Shown: piece by piece, positions 22,323-34,937 of the stretch
Numbering within the stretch: position 1 is the stretch's first letter
How the letters are laid out: the number at the start of each line of letters is the position of its first letter
NCBI GenBank assembly: GCA_002946415.1
Contig: NJPS01000030.1
Span: 1-64,000 of the forward strand
Length of the DNA stretch: 64,000 bases
From: Rutstroemia sp. NJR-2017a BVV2
Taxonomy: Eukaryota > Ascomycota > Leotiomycetes > Helotiales > Rutstroemiaceae
Direction of reading: 5' to 3'
The notes under the pieces: generated by a model
What the model was told of the DNA's origin: nothing
Database searches by the model: none
Seen by the model: the letters and a program-made list of their open reading frames with translations, nothing else
Made by a program: the position numbers and the translations under genes

Positions 22323-23391
22323 TTTGTTTGAGAGTTGTTTTTGAAAGCGGGTTCTGTCGTTACTGAGCTTGTAGAGACGGCCAGGGAGAGGGAAAACGTA
22401 AGTCAGATTTGGGTCGGGAGTTGGTTGAATTTGGTGAATTGGGCAAGATGGGTTCCGAGGTGGATGTGATGGGGTGAAGGGGTAGGAGCATTGTAGGGCT
22501 TGAGGGAGGTTCCAATAAGGTTTTGCAGTCCACTGGTAACCTTACTGTGACTGGTGAACTGCGGTGGTAATACATGATGATGAGTATCTTTCCGAGCGAT
22601 ACCAGCGCCTCGTCTTGCTAGCTCTTCCAGCTCAAACATTCCCCATCAGGCGTTTTTCGGCAGGGTAACAAAAAATTAGACAGGTAGAATAGCTCTTGGG
22701 AGAACTTGCTTCATAGCATGACGGAAATAGAATTTGTTACACTCTTTGAAGTCAGCCTATCCAGAGATGATGTCCAGAATTGTTGCGAACTTTCCAAACT
22801 TTAGTTTCCATTTCAAGACCGGGCGGCCAGTCCAAAGATTGTAATTCGAATATCATATCACTGGAAATTAAGATATAAAACCTTCCCGCTAACTCATTCA
22901 ATATGCTGAAGAAATAGAAGTTCTAGACTACTAAGAGACTGTTGCATATCACGTGCCCCTCCCAAGCACGTCAAACACACCAAAAGCACGTCAACGCGCA
23001 AACCGCTGCATGTCCTACAAAAGGCCGCGAATCTCCCCCACAGCAATCTATGTGAGCCGCTTCTTATCGCACTGCTAGTGCAGTATGCAGATAACGTGAG
23101 TTGCAAGTCGAGGAGGAGGTGCGTTGGTCTGGGCAAATGAGTGGATGTGATATGGATATGCAGGTGTAAGGACGGATGCATGCGGCTGGGACAGAAAATT
23201 CGGGGTCTCGGATTTTATGTATTTGTATGTATATATGTATCTTGGAGGTAGACGTACTGTTCTAGGGAATGAGTTTTATGTTTTCCTCCTTTTTTGCAGC
23301 TTTCTCTTGATTTGATCTGATTTTAGTGATCGATCTTGGCTGGTGGTTGAGAATTACTCGCTCGGCGTTCCTCAGAAAGAGTGTTGCGAGA
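22323..23391. other. intergenic, promoter of MFS gene
   Basis: About 1.07 kb. It contains one CACGTG (22950-22955) and two CACGTC (22967-22972, 22987-22992) within 45 bp. A 78-codon minus-strand frame at 22403-22639 (MFELEELARRGAGIARK...) is followed by a good donor-like GTAAGG, but no second exon could be supported. Confidence 0.45.
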
Positions 23392-25407
23392 ATGGGCGCA
23401 CAAGACCCCTACGATGGCCCCGCGAACCTCAAAGGCGACGAGGAAGTCGCTGCTGTATCGGTCGAGGAGAATACGCAGCCAGATTGGACGCCGGAGGAGG
23501 AGAGAAGGGTGAAGAGGAAGTCAGTAATCTATCTATCCGAAAAGCAACACAGCTTCCTCTCTCCCGCCAACGCCCTTGTCCAAAAATACTAACCCCCCCC
23601 CCAAAAGAATCGATTTCATCCTCCTGCCTATCCTCGGACTGGCCTTCTTCGCGCTGCAAATGGATCGCGGCAATATCTCGAACGCGCTGACGAGTACCAT
23701 CACGGAAGACTTGCACGTTACCACCAACCAGATTAATGCCGGGACGAGTATTCTGTCCGCAGGGATTGTGTTATTGGAGATTCCGTCGAATGTGCTATTA
23801 CAGAGGGTATTTATATATTCCCCGTTCCCCATCCCCCCTCTTCCCCCTCCCTACCCCAATCTAACATTTCCCCCCTCCCCTCTAGATCGGACCACAAACC
23901 TGGCTCTCCTTCCAAATCCTCGCGTGGGGCCTCGTCGCCACCTTCCAAAACTTCATTACCAACTACAGCGGGTACATTGTGACACGGCTGCTGCTCGGGC
24001 TGTGCGAGGCGGGATTCATCCCCGGCGCGCTGTACACCATGTCGTTGTGGTACAAGAAATCGGAGTCCAGCTCGCGGATCTCGATTTTCTTTTTGGGGAA
24101 CTTGTTGGCGAGCGCGACGGTGGCGTTGATTGGGGCGGGGATTTTGGGGCTGAGTGGGAGGGCGGGGGTTGCAGGGTGGAGGTGGTTGTTTATTGGTGAG
24201 TTTTGTTTTTTGGGGAGTGTGGTAGTGAGGTTCTGGGGGAGAGGGAGGGGGTGGGTAGGGTTTTAGGCGTGAAGAAAGGAGGAGGAAATTGGGGGTAGTT
24301 TTTAACAAGAGACACACAAAACACTAACATAACCCCCCAGTCGAAGGCATAGTAACCATAACCATCGGGCTCCTCTTCATCCTTCTCCTCCCCCCCAGCG
24401 TCCACAACAGCTCCCCTCTCATCAGCCTCGGAAAATGGAGCTACTTCACTCCCCGCGAGCACCACATCCTCTCCCGGCGCGTACTCCTCGACGACCCCGC
24501 GAAAACCACCGGCCAGCTGCGCATCTCTGGACAGGATATCTGGAACACGGTTAAGAAGCCCCGTATCCTGGTGCACGTGCTGATCAGCATGTCTGCGACG
24601 ATCCCAGTAAACGCAGTGCAGACGTACGGCCCGTCGATTATCAAGAGTTTGGGCTTCAAGACGGTGCGCGCGAATGCGATGGCGAGTGTGGGGAATTTTA
24701 TCGCGGCGGTGGTGGCGGTTACGTTGGGGTTTGTGTGGTGAGTGGAGCGGAGTTCTGATTATCCGCAGAGGAAGTGCAATAGACCGACTGACGAACTCGC
24801 ACTAGTGATAAAACCGGACGCAGAGGACCTTGTGTTTTGTTCGCTGCAACTTGGTGTTTGATCGCCTATGCGTGTCTGCGCGTTTCGATCGGCGAGAGCA
24901 AGTGGCGTCGCTATGCAGCGGTTGTTTTCTCCATGGCTACGAATTCGAATGTTCAGTATGTCTGACCTACTTACACAAAGCATATAAAACTTCTTGCTAA
25001 CACAAGATCAAGTATCCTCAACGTAGGCTGGTTATCCATAAACTGCAAGCAGCCGCAAGAGCGAAGTGTAGCTATGGCGTAAGTGCTTTTTCCTTTCCCT
25101 TTCTCTCTCCTGTTCCCTTTCTCTTACTCCCGCCGACAAAACTAACAACCTCCTCTCAAGCATGATAATAATGGCCGCCAACGCTGCAGGAATTGCCGGC
25201 GGACAAGTCTTCCGCACAGCCGACGCACCGCTCTACGTGCATGCTTTCACAGCCATGTACGTGCTTGCAGCGGCGACGTTTGTGGTGGTAGCGGGGTTGA
25301 TGGCGTGGTATTTTACGGCGAATAGGAGGTTGCAGAGAAAGCCTGAGATTGTGCAGGCGAGGACGGAGGGTGGGGAGATCAAGAAGGCTTGGGTGTGGAT
25401 TTGGTAG
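23392..25407 (+). CDS. MFS permease, Dal5/Tna1-like anion:cation symporter family
   Basis: Seven exons (23392..23519, 23608..23806, 23886..24195, 24341..24737, 24806..24955, 25007..25078, 25161..25407) give 500 residues, normal for fungal Dal5-type carriers. The layout is a short soluble N-terminus and about 12 membrane segments. Family marks are ALQMDRGNISNAL in the first span-loop, EIPSNVLLQRIGPQTWL, TRLLLGLCEAGFIPGALYTMSLWYKK (MFS signature-like) and CDKTGRRGP between spans 8 and 9. Substrates of this family include allantoate, nicotinate, biotin-type acids and other organic anions; none can be assigned here. It probably sits in the plasma membrane. Base composition alternates between C-rich and G-rich blocks several times along the gene. 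Confidence 0.9.
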
Positions 25408-26256
25408 GCTGGAAGGGTAGAAGAAAGGGGGAGGTGTTTGGAGGATAGATAGGTTGGATTATATCGGAAGGGTTCGGAAATGATGCGATGATATAGAGAT
25501 AGATATGCATAGAGATGAATTCATGTGAGTTTGCAATTGATGTTTGGCCAGTATCACTTGCTGTGAAATGGTGGGCATCGGCCGAAGTCAATTTAAACTT
25601 ATATTCCTTCTTGACGTGTAGAGTGGGAATTGCTTGGCAGGAAGTAAAAGGACTTCAAAGTAGCTAACATGCACCTCGCAGACGTCTGTGCAGAAATGAC
25701 GAGTGGTGCTTGCAAGCGTCCGATATATAGAGCTCTCAAACGAACAAAGCCGCCCGGTGGAGCCATATACTCATAGCGAGTGCATGGGACAAAGCACAAC
25801 AAATCATCTATGGACACTTTGAACCACGGACACGTTCACCGACAAAATCAGCCCGAATCCCACATCGTACGGAGAACATAGATTTCAAGATCGTGGAAGG
25901 ATAGCAGACATCTGATGTATCATACACCCCAGCTATCCTCGCAGATGTTCGAAGGAAAAGTTTTTATTTCTTTTTGTGATATACACATAACGCATTAATA
26001 GCCAAGGCGACATCGACGCCGAACTTTCTCCAGAAACGCCGGGCAAGTAGCCAACCTGCAACTGCCATATTATCCATTTTATATCGATTGATGCGCGTAA
26101 CAACCCGGTGTACGTAGATTGCAAGGACCTTTGTCTTACATAATTGAAACCTTTGACGAGTATTTTGTTTAGAATTCCAGTCAAGTCGTCGAGCAGAATG
26201 TCTGGAAAGAAGTGAAGGTAGATGGTAAAAGGTTGAGTAATCATAATGGCTTAGCA
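25408..26256. other. convergent intergenic region
   Basis: 3' flanks of the MFS gene (+) and the RRM gene (-). No gene is seen. The minus frames at 25933-26299 lack recognisable features. Confidence 0.5.
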
Positions 26257-27522
26257 TCATCTGTATCGATCGCTGCCATTTCTTCCTCCTCCAATCCACC
26301 TATCACCACCCCGAGGATTACCACCTCGTGAGTTTCCACCACGATAGTTGTTATTTTGGCTGTTGCGGTTTCCTACAAGGTTGTCACTGTAGAGCCCTCG
26401 GCCATTGTTACTGTTGTTCCTGTTGTCGTCGCGATTGTCCACGTCCATCTGGTCATCGAATCCATAAGTGCCGTCAATCACGTCGTCTCGACCATTTCGT
26501 CCGTTGCTGGGGGCCCGATCTTTGGGTGCATATCTGTCTGAACCAACATCTCGGTCTAATCTGCCAGCTCTGGGTCCGGAGGGAATGCTTTGTCGCGCAG
26601 GCGCTGTAGGCGCGGATCTTGGGGCGGCTTTTGGTGCAGCTGCTTCTTCTTTGTAGTAAACGTGGAGGGGTCGCCCGTCGGCCTACGAAAATCCATACAT
26701 TAGCGGGGTCGTAAAATCATTCCACTTTACATACCTCTTGCCCATTGAAGGTGTCTTTCACATTATCCGCTCCTTCTTTTGATTCGAAGACTATTTCTGC
26801 TGTGACTATGGGATATTCGGAAACGATACGACAACTCAATATGGGTCCTCCAACTGGGGTCATCGCAGTCTCAATATCTTGTGCTGACGTTCCTCGCAAG
26901 AAATTTTCAGCCATAATGATATATGGTCCAGCGAGGCCTTTTATCGTCAAGCTTGTTGGAGCTTTCAACTTCGGAACAATATTGTATTGACCATTCAAAT
27001 TGGGCGATGATGCTGAGCCATTGAAGGCTTTGGCGAGCCGATCATTGCGTGCTTGTGTAGCTCTAGGAGCACGAGGCGGCACTTGGGAGACTCGAGTAGC
27101 GGAGGGATTGTTCAAGGCGTGGAGGTCGTGGGTCCATTCGGCATCCACGTTGCCTGCAGCTGGTTTGGCGATAGGTTTTGTTGGCCTGGCTGTGGTTTTT
27201 GTTACAGCTCCACTGTGCTGCGAACTGTTAGATGCGTATGGCTGTCGACTGAAAATTGTAGATTGCAAACCTTTCCACCCCCAATTCTGCTGGCAAGCGA
27301 TGGCACGGCGGTACCTCTTTTGCGATTGTTTGTAGATCCTGGCGCACTCGCTCGGCGATTCTTTCCGAAGAATTTGTTTGCGATGTCCTCATTCTTTTTA
27401 CGTTCGCGCTCTGTATGAAAAGTCAGCAATCCATTGATCACCATGAACAATGCGCAGAGAGATTTAGAGTCGATACCTTTGTTTATGAAACCTCCAAAAT
27501 CGGGAAGTGCACCAGGCGCCAT
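26257..27522 (-). CDS. RRM-domain RNA-binding protein with RGG tail
   Basis: Exons 27522..27477, 27410..27271, 27217..26735 and 26682..26257 give 364 residues. The start is MAPGALPDFGGFINK. A basic segment (ERERKKNEDIANKFFGKNRR) precedes a Pro/Ala/Asn-rich linker. One RRM lies at about residues 160-245: SLTIKGLAGPYIIMAENFL (with RNP2-like residues), GGPILSCRIV and the RNP1-like VTAEIVFESKEGAD. The C-terminus is Asn/Asp-rich, then Gly-Arg repeats (RGGNSRGGNPRGG). This layout resembles nuclear mRNA adaptor proteins of the Yra1/Mlo3 type, but I would not assign an orthologue. Intron 2 (27270-27218, 53 bp) has a weak GTTTGC donor; without it the frame appears broken. Divergent neighbour: the 1291-residue protein. 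Confidence 0.82.
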
Positions 27523-28217
27523 GTTGAAGTGATCTTGATGGAATTAACTGTGGCTTTGTGTAGTGGTGAAAAGCGTAGGGAAAGCGCGAATCGACAGCGA
27601 ATGTTGGACTCCGTCGACTGGAATCCGTCGAAAGTGTAAATTATCGATTCTTTGCTTACGACAGATTTATGTGGCTGAAGTTTTATGAGCGAGATTCGAT
27701 GAAGATATGATGGATTTTCAAGGTCGCGAAAGTGTGAAGTTGCAGGGCCGCCTTTGCACACGCGAGAGTAAGGCTGTGTGTAGTCGCGACTTTTAGGGGT
27801 ACGTGAAGCTTTGGCGCTACAGCCTCATCTCCCTCCTATTTCTACAAGAGGCAAGCGAGGCTGACCACCCGTGCCACCTTAATGAAATCAAGGAAAATAT
27901 AGTTGGAAGGCACGAAGAGATAAGGTCATATGGTGCTTCCTCCAATATGTGATCGTTCAAAAATAAAATCCCATTCTCTCAATTTCCAATAAGTTTCTTC
28001 AAACCAAGGCTCCCACTGCATTTGGAACAATTTTGGTAATCTTTTGGTTACAGCTCAAGTAAGTCTACGCTTCAGTTTCATATATCCTCGAGCTCCATAT
28101 ACCGGTTCCAAATCCTCTTACTGTCCTTCAATGCATGGACGTTTCGTTGGCATAACCCGTATTGCCCATAGCTAACAATCCCAGACTACAACTCGGCATT
28201 TGCATTAAACCAGTATC
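27523..28217. promoter_or_regulatory. divergent intergenic region, RRM gene / orphan giant
   Basis: 695 bp between divergent ATGs at 27522 (-) and 28218 (+). No specific site is recognised. Confidence 0.4.
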
Positions 28218-31200
28218 ATGGCCCCAATATCGTTCAAGACGCCTGAGAAGAGAAGACATGACGAGAATAGCCCACTGCCTCGTACTCCAACACCGTACAA
28301 AGTTCACGAGTTGACACGAAGCTCATCCCAGAAGAAAGCTCGCCAACTCCTAGATACCATTAGAGGTCTAAAGTCCAAAGGAAAAACTACCAACGAAACA
28401 GAGGAATGTCCAAAAACAGCACCGCCTAATCGTAGGAACCAGACTTGGGATCTCCTTGGTACTCTTCGTTCGAAGAGATCTACCGAAGTGAGCAATTCTG
28501 GTCTTGAGTCATCACAGACTACATTGCCATGGAAGCTCAACTCGGAAGCAGGTAAGTTTTGCCAGTCCTATCTGCCTGGTGTACATCAGGTTGAAGTTTA
28601 CTAAGAACTTGTTATAGAAGACACCCCAGAGATCCATCCCAGACGGCGAAAGAGTCTCGGAGACATCCTTGGATCCATTACCAACAAGATGTCGCCAACA
28701 CGCAACACACCGTTTAGTGGTCACCCAGTTAATAATGTGGATGCGGGAGAATCTTCCGAAGATTATGTTATGGAAGAATCATTAGGATGTTTGAAGAGTC
28801 TGCGAGACACACAGCCCACTGATCTGCCAGGGGATTCTGAAGCGGGTATGCCTACTGGCGTGCTTCATTGCAACCAAGAGATAGGACTTGATGCCAGAAG
28901 TTGTAGGTCTATACCATAGGAGCAACTATATGAGCCACTGATACTGACAATCTGTTGCAGGGACAAGTCAGACCCAAACCCTCGATGACCTTGACCAGAT
29001 CTCAACCTCTGGCACGCCAATTTCAGATGAAACCAGGTCAAAAACACCAGACTCATGGCTTGAACTAATGATCAAGTCGTTTGAAAGCTCTGACGAGTCA
29101 TCTAATATCCACAAGAGCGCTCCATCGTCACCCTCGCTAGAGACGCTGATGCCAATTAGGCCAGTGGATTTTCTGGATGAGTTAGGCCCAAACCTCGCGC
29201 ATGACCATCGATCAAATCCTAGGTAATTAGGACAATAGCCCTTATCTCGAACCGTAGTACTAACAATCAACGGTAGCGAACACAAACAAGAGACTGATTC
29301 ACCAATCATCGATCATGCGACTGAGACAACAACACTTGATGAGTCTGGAATACAGGCGAGGGGGCCCGTTGTAACAGTTACCCAAGTGAGCTGTGATTCG
29401 GAAACTCATTTGACAGAGAGGCACGCCATTACACGTCATAGTTCCGCATCGACAGATGAGGTTCTCAATGTAACCGAAAGAAGTGGTTTAGCAGTTCGGC
29501 AACTAGCCACTCCAAAATGGGACAATTCACAACTAGTAGATCCCGATCCCGCATTTCGACGGGCATCAAACGCACACAACTTCCAATATCAGGAATTGGG
29601 GGTAAACTATCTTGATATCGCAGAGGCAGATAGACAACGGATTGCTCTCAGTATCAAATTAACTGTGGACAAGATGACCAAAAATTTGCATCTCGCATCC
29701 GTCTCGGAAGAGACACAGCACGAGTGGGATGAAGAGGGCGCCAATTATACCAACACTTCTCGCACCGATCGAAGTTCTGGGGTGGGCAACGGCACCGGGA
29801 TCACTTGTCATTGCAAGGATCTTAGTAAGGAGGTATGTTATGATACCTGGCGCTTACAATGTTCAAGGGCTGACGAGGTTAAGCAGTCTGCCGATCTACT
29901 ATCCCCACTTGACCCTAGGGTGCCTTCAACATCCGGGATTGAACAGGAGTGTTCCGATCGTGAGGCGAACGTCGAAGACTGGCATGCAACACCTCCCTTG
30001 ACACCTACCGAAAGCTTTATCGAGAGACCGATTACGAACGCCACTCCGCTCAAGTATCCAACTTTCAGTGGTCAGCTCAGCTCAGCAGCTAAAGCCCAGA
30101 CTCAATCTCAACAAAATATAGTTCGAAATCATTTGAGCTGGTTCAAAAAATTCATCTTCCCGCTCGAGCCTTTACACGTCAAGTATCCCGCAACAGACAC
30201 AAAACGAGCGCAGAGGGAATATTTCGAGAACGGACGCCTCGCTATTGCCTCCATATATGAAGAAAATAAAGGCGACTATTCAGACACTATTACATATCAC
30301 CAAAAGGACTCTGTCATTGAGCTGCATCCATGGGGTTGGTCATTGCCTCGACTTGACGAGTACGAGGTAATCACTCGTGTACAATATCCACAAACCAAAA
30401 CCCGACCAGCAGAAATGAAGTTTTACAGAAACAAAGATCTTGCGCTTTCTGATATCTCCTGTCAACAAATTCTGTATGGAAATGTTTTCTCCAATGTCAA
30501 CTACGACTCGTCAAAGCACTGCTACTACATCTCTGCGTATGGAGATGACGATCAGCATGTGACCAGTTCATGCAACCCAGTGCTTTCGCCACTCCAAGGG
30601 CAGAGTGAGAGCGAGCACGAACTGCCAGATTTCTCCGACGTAGAGATCGACTTCCACCCGGCAACAACGGATTCGCTCAAGAGTTCGTCATCACATTACC
30701 CAGATGGCTCAGTGTTTGATGATGCTTCTGTCAACCAAGACATGAGCATGTGCGTGGAGGCGGGCACGCCGCATCGCAAGCTTGACTATGAACCATACGA
30801 ATGCAATAACAATGAATTCGATGTTACGATGTTCATTCAAGGTCGACCTGGAACTTCCGAGCCTTTCTTGAGGGGCACTAAAAAGATCCTACAGTATCTG
30901 GATTGCCTCGATGATGGGGATTCTGCAAACCGTATCCGCACCTCAGCTACCGATCTACAACATGATAGTGACACATCAGCAGACATAAGCGACAAATCAG
31001 AAGCGCTTTCCCGGGAGGACATGGTAATGGGCATGTCCTCCATCGCCGAGGATCAGTCTAACAAGCTTTCTGAACTCGACTTCAACAGTGGATTCAAAAC
31101 CGAAGATTCAGAAGAGGATGCAGCGTCATTAGCCGTCAAGGTCGTGGAACATGATGGTGCAAACCCGGCCAGTAAAGCTATGTCTAATGGGTTCGATTTC

Positions 31201-32271
31201 TCCACGGAAAAGAAAGTTTTCGAGAACGTCCTCGACGATATTCCGACGACGTTGAGACAGGCCAAAGTATTACCTGATAGCGATGCTTTCAATCATGCAG
31301 CTATGGATACTACTGTAGAAGGACCTAGGGTTTCGTTTGAGTCTGCCCGACATCTGAATGGCTTGTTTGCAAATGGTAGTGATGGCCAGATAGAGCGAGA
31401 AGATTATTTAACGGAGGACACTTCGAACAAGTCGAGAGAGAACATTTACATCATTCCTGTTGAAGACATCGGGTTGATTGAAGAGAATGCAGGTTACGGC
31501 AACGATGATGACGCAAGCATATCTGGGAATGCCGCACACTCGCCGGGTCCATCGCAGGGCACGTTAGAAGAGCACTTTGACAACATGATGGACCTCCATA
31601 ATAGCATTATCGCGGCTTTCCGGGGAGAGATTGAAGAGTTTGGCTTCAGACATGAGGGTGGTCTTTCTGAATTTGTCGAGGAGACCCCAGTAGTATCGAA
31701 GTGGAAGCGATCATCCTCATTCATGAACAACCAGAGAAATACGGAATGCATGCCGAGACCGCTTGAAGTACAAACCAACACTGCCGCTGAGCTCCAGTGC
31801 GAAACCATCGAGCCGAAAACACCTTTGAAGGACAAGAAACTGGATCTCGTCACCGAGGAATTTATCCAAGCTCAAAGCCCAATTACGGTTGAAGACCTTA
31901 ATCTCAGAATGATTGGTAAAGCCGCCCGCTCAAGTCAGTCAGCCAGTAGGAAAGATAAAAGAGTTGGAGCTTTGGTCGACATTTTCCAAGCTCATGGCAT
32001 GATGGCACCAACATCTCCTCGATTGCTTCTACATAGATCTCCACCGCGATTTCAAGCGCAAGCTACTCCTCCAAAAGAATCCAAGAATGAGAACAATTCG
32101 AAGATGAAGAACACCGTGGAAGAACAACGAGAGCAAACCTCCACTGACGAGAAGAAAGAAAGGAGGGAGGAAGAAGAGCTCAGTGATGGTGAGACAGATG
32201 TCAGTTCATGCTTCGGTGAGTTGCTGGAGAAAATGAACAGAGAGGTTCTCATGGGTAGCTTTTGTGGCTAG
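28218..32271 (+). CDS. large Ser/Asp/Glu-rich protein of unknown function
   Basis: Four exons (28218..28551, 28618..28902, 28961..29222, 29277..32271) give 1291 residues. The N-terminus is basic with Ser/Thr-Pro sites (FKTPEKRRHDENSPLPRTPTP), typical of kinase-regulated nuclear proteins. Most of the chain is acidic, Ser-rich and probably disordered. A more ordered island lies at about residues 578-719: HLSWFKKFIFPLEPLHVKYP, then a hydrophobic/aromatic stretch (ELHPWGWSLPRLDEYEVI, CQQILYGNVFSN, KHCYYISAYG). A second short conserved-looking segment is at about 1185-1210 (VGALVDIFQAHGMMAPTSPR), followed by a highly charged Glu/Lys tail. I do not recognise a family. The aromatic island is where remote homology should be sought. 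A role in chromosome, cytoskeleton or signalling is possible but unsupported. Confidence 0.8.
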
Positions 32272-32702
32272 GAGGAAGGGCATCGGTGCTTGGGGCAATT
32301 TGCTTTAGTATGAGTATGTTATTGCAGTTCTGTTTGTATTCGCCGAGATACGCAATATTGTTTTGCTTTTACGTTCAGGAGCGATAGCAACTTTCATCCG
32401 CTTGCGCTTATCGTTCCGAACACGCAGTGTTCATTTCACGGGAGGGTATTGATAGCAAAGAATCACACCAAATTTAGATAGCTAGACCAAGTCCGTTGAC
32501 TGCACACCTTCATCCACAGGAAAGATTAGATTCAATTAAGTTTCGTCTTCAGATCTCTTGTCACTATGAGCGATAATGCGTGTTTGTCATGACGTGTTGG
32601 TTCGAGGATAATTGGGTATAATGTACAATTAACGGGTTCGGACACGAAGTTTATAGTACATGTTGGCCTTTGTGCGTAGCTCAAGTACTCTATGAAAGAA
32701 TC
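32272..32702. other. convergent intergenic region
   Basis: 3' flanks of the orphan giant (+) and the PPR gene (-). No gene is seen. Confidence 0.55.
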
Positions 32703-34937
32703 CTATGAAGCAGCCTTTTGGTTTCGATTCAGGTATCCTCTCACAGCAGATTGTGGGACATAGCCCATCTTCCTTGCGGCCTTTAATTCTCCTCCGGAAT
32801 GCCTCCGAGCCTTTGGAGCATCAAAAGATCTTGTCTCATCTTGCTCCAGCTCCAGCTTCTGCTGCTGCGGTACACGGGGCAATTCTTCATCCTCTGGTTT
32901 GGTGTCTTTTTTATAGTTTGGATTTAGAGCTTTGTCTGATCGCGCCACATAGGCAGCTAATTTGGAGCGCTGTCCTTTTAGGCTTCCGAACATCTCTGGA
33001 GCAACAAGATTTCTAGTCATGAGGATATCGTAGGCAGCGATGAGACGCCTTACGAGAAGACGAACAGTGGCTCGATATTCATTACTGTTGTAATGTTTGT
33101 CCTCTTCGGCACTTGTTGGGTTACCGTACATGAGAAGAGAGCGTACATTGAGATATGAAGGGACGAGACGTTCGAGCGCGCGCATGATTTGTTGGCCCTG
33201 AGCATATGCTGTGGGTTTACCGCCTGGGGTGGTGCTCAGTGGGGGAGATGTGACGGCGATTTCGAGGTAGTCGGTCAGGGTGCGGATGTCAGGGACACGG
33301 AGATGCATTTGCATTATGTCGAGGATTTTGCCGGCGTGGGAGAAGGTGTGGTGGTTGTTCTTGTCACGAACGCAGGCAGACATTGCCAGGCGGCATATCT
33401 TTTCGGAGACAAGCGGGGGAGGTATAGTCTTAAGGAGCTCGCATGCTTCACCACCTGAGCGGAAGACTCGAAGGATTCGCAGATAGGCGTGGTAATTGTC
33501 AGAATCCGGTATGACATTCTTAGTTTGTGTGAAGATTTCCCAGTACTTGGTTGCTGGTTCCTTAACATGCATCTTTAGTAATGCGTCGAGTACCAGTGAA
33601 AGCGTATTTTGACCAGGAGTGGCGTGAGCAATGGACTTTGCTAGTTGACTTGCTTCATATGTAGAAATAGCAAAGACGTTTTCTGTTTTGTTCTCAACGA
33701 GAGCTGAAGGCTCTTCTGCCGTATCCGTCTCGCCGGTATCGTGGGTTGTAAGCGGTTCATCCTGTGTTTCTGCTGGTGCTGACTTCCCCTGGAGAGACGG
33801 TTCAATCTTTTGACGAGACTTCGTATCCATCCGAGGTAGCTGGCGACGGATATCCATGGCTTGCTGAACCAAAGATAGAATATCATCTAGATCCTGGGCG
33901 TCCCCTAATAACAAAACACGACCCATCGCACAGACGAGTTCTTCGTCAATGAAAATATCTCCCTTGCGCCAGCGAACGTATATGTCCCCCCACATACGTC
34001 GTGCGTTCTGTATTGCTTTCCGCCTTATCTCCCTAAGTGATTCCTGATCCATTGTAGGGTCGCCAATAGCATTCATTCGAAACGCATTCAGGATTGTTGT
34101 GAATGTTAGGTTATTCGGTGCGTTTAGACCTGTCGAATCCATTTGTCCAGCAATACCTAGCAAGGTATCTTGATCGCGCGCTCTTGAACACAATCTTAAC
34201 ATTGCGTTTGTATGGATGGTATTGGGTTTTATGCGCGCATTTTCAGCAAGCATTGAAGTGTATATCAGCAGTCCTTTCTGAAGGCCTTCCTTGGCATATG
34301 GATGATCACTGCAGCCCTTAAAAATGATAGTATATGTTTGCGCATCCGGGAATTGTGCTCGCTTTTTCATCTGCGACGACGAATTAGTGAATGATCAGAA
34401 CAATACCCGGCAGCAGTAACAAACCTCGTTGTAGGTCTTTATGGCTGCATTCATCTTCCCCTTGCTCAATTGCCATTCGACCAAATGATTCCAACTGACG
34501 ACACATTGGATATTCTTGCTTGCTGCACGCACATACAGCAGCGCAGTGTCAAAGTCGTCATTTTTGAGCTTGCTTCGAACAAATTGGGCCAGGTTAAGAG
34601 GATCCTGAAGCTGCTTGAGTTTCTTGAAAAAATTGGCATCTTCTCTAGGGTCGAACTTGGCAGGCTTTTTGTCCACGGGCGTTACTCCTCTCGATTTCAG
34701 CCATTGTTGCCGCTCTGATGTTCCGGTTCGTCTTGGCTGAGGACTTCCTTCTTCACGATCGACCGGTCGATAATTAACATCGTCTGCTTCTACGCCATCA
34801 GGATTTGTCGCATTAGAGGCAAATAGCCTAGAAGTTTGCGGGCGAATAAGGAAACCTTGTGACGGCAAATAAGTTATCGCGGAGTCTCCAATGAGTGTCT
34901 TTATGCAGCGTTTCGTACATGCCCGACAAGTAAACAT
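32703..34937 (-). CDS. mitochondrial pentatricopeptide repeat (PPR) protein
   Basis: Exons 34937..34425 and 34370..32703, with a 54-bp intron (weak GTTTGT donor), give 726 residues. The ATG at 34937 starts MFTCRACTKRCIKT, an Arg/Lys-rich N-terminus compatible with mitochondrial import; an upstream GTG in the same frame is rejected. Helix-turn-helix PPR-like units are visible: FDTALLYVRAASKNIQCVVSW, FPDAQTYTIIFKGC, PNTIHTNAMLRLCSRARD and APNNLTFTTILNAFR; and further on, PDSDNYHAYLRILRVF. Fungal PPR proteins bind organellar RNA and act in mitochondrial RNA maturation, stability or translation. The repeat layout could fit Ccm1/Dmr1-like factors, but I cannot assign an orthologue. It is divergent from POL1. 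Confidence 0.83.

Noticed and set aside
22403..22639. 78-codon minus-strand frame starting MFELEELARRGAGIARK
   Set aside because: The start looks protein-like and is followed by a donor-like GTAAGG, but no acceptor and second exon could be supported.
27217..27410. Apparent frameshift in the RRM gene
   Set aside because: A 53-bp intron with a weak donor and a proper CTAAC branch site restores the frame.
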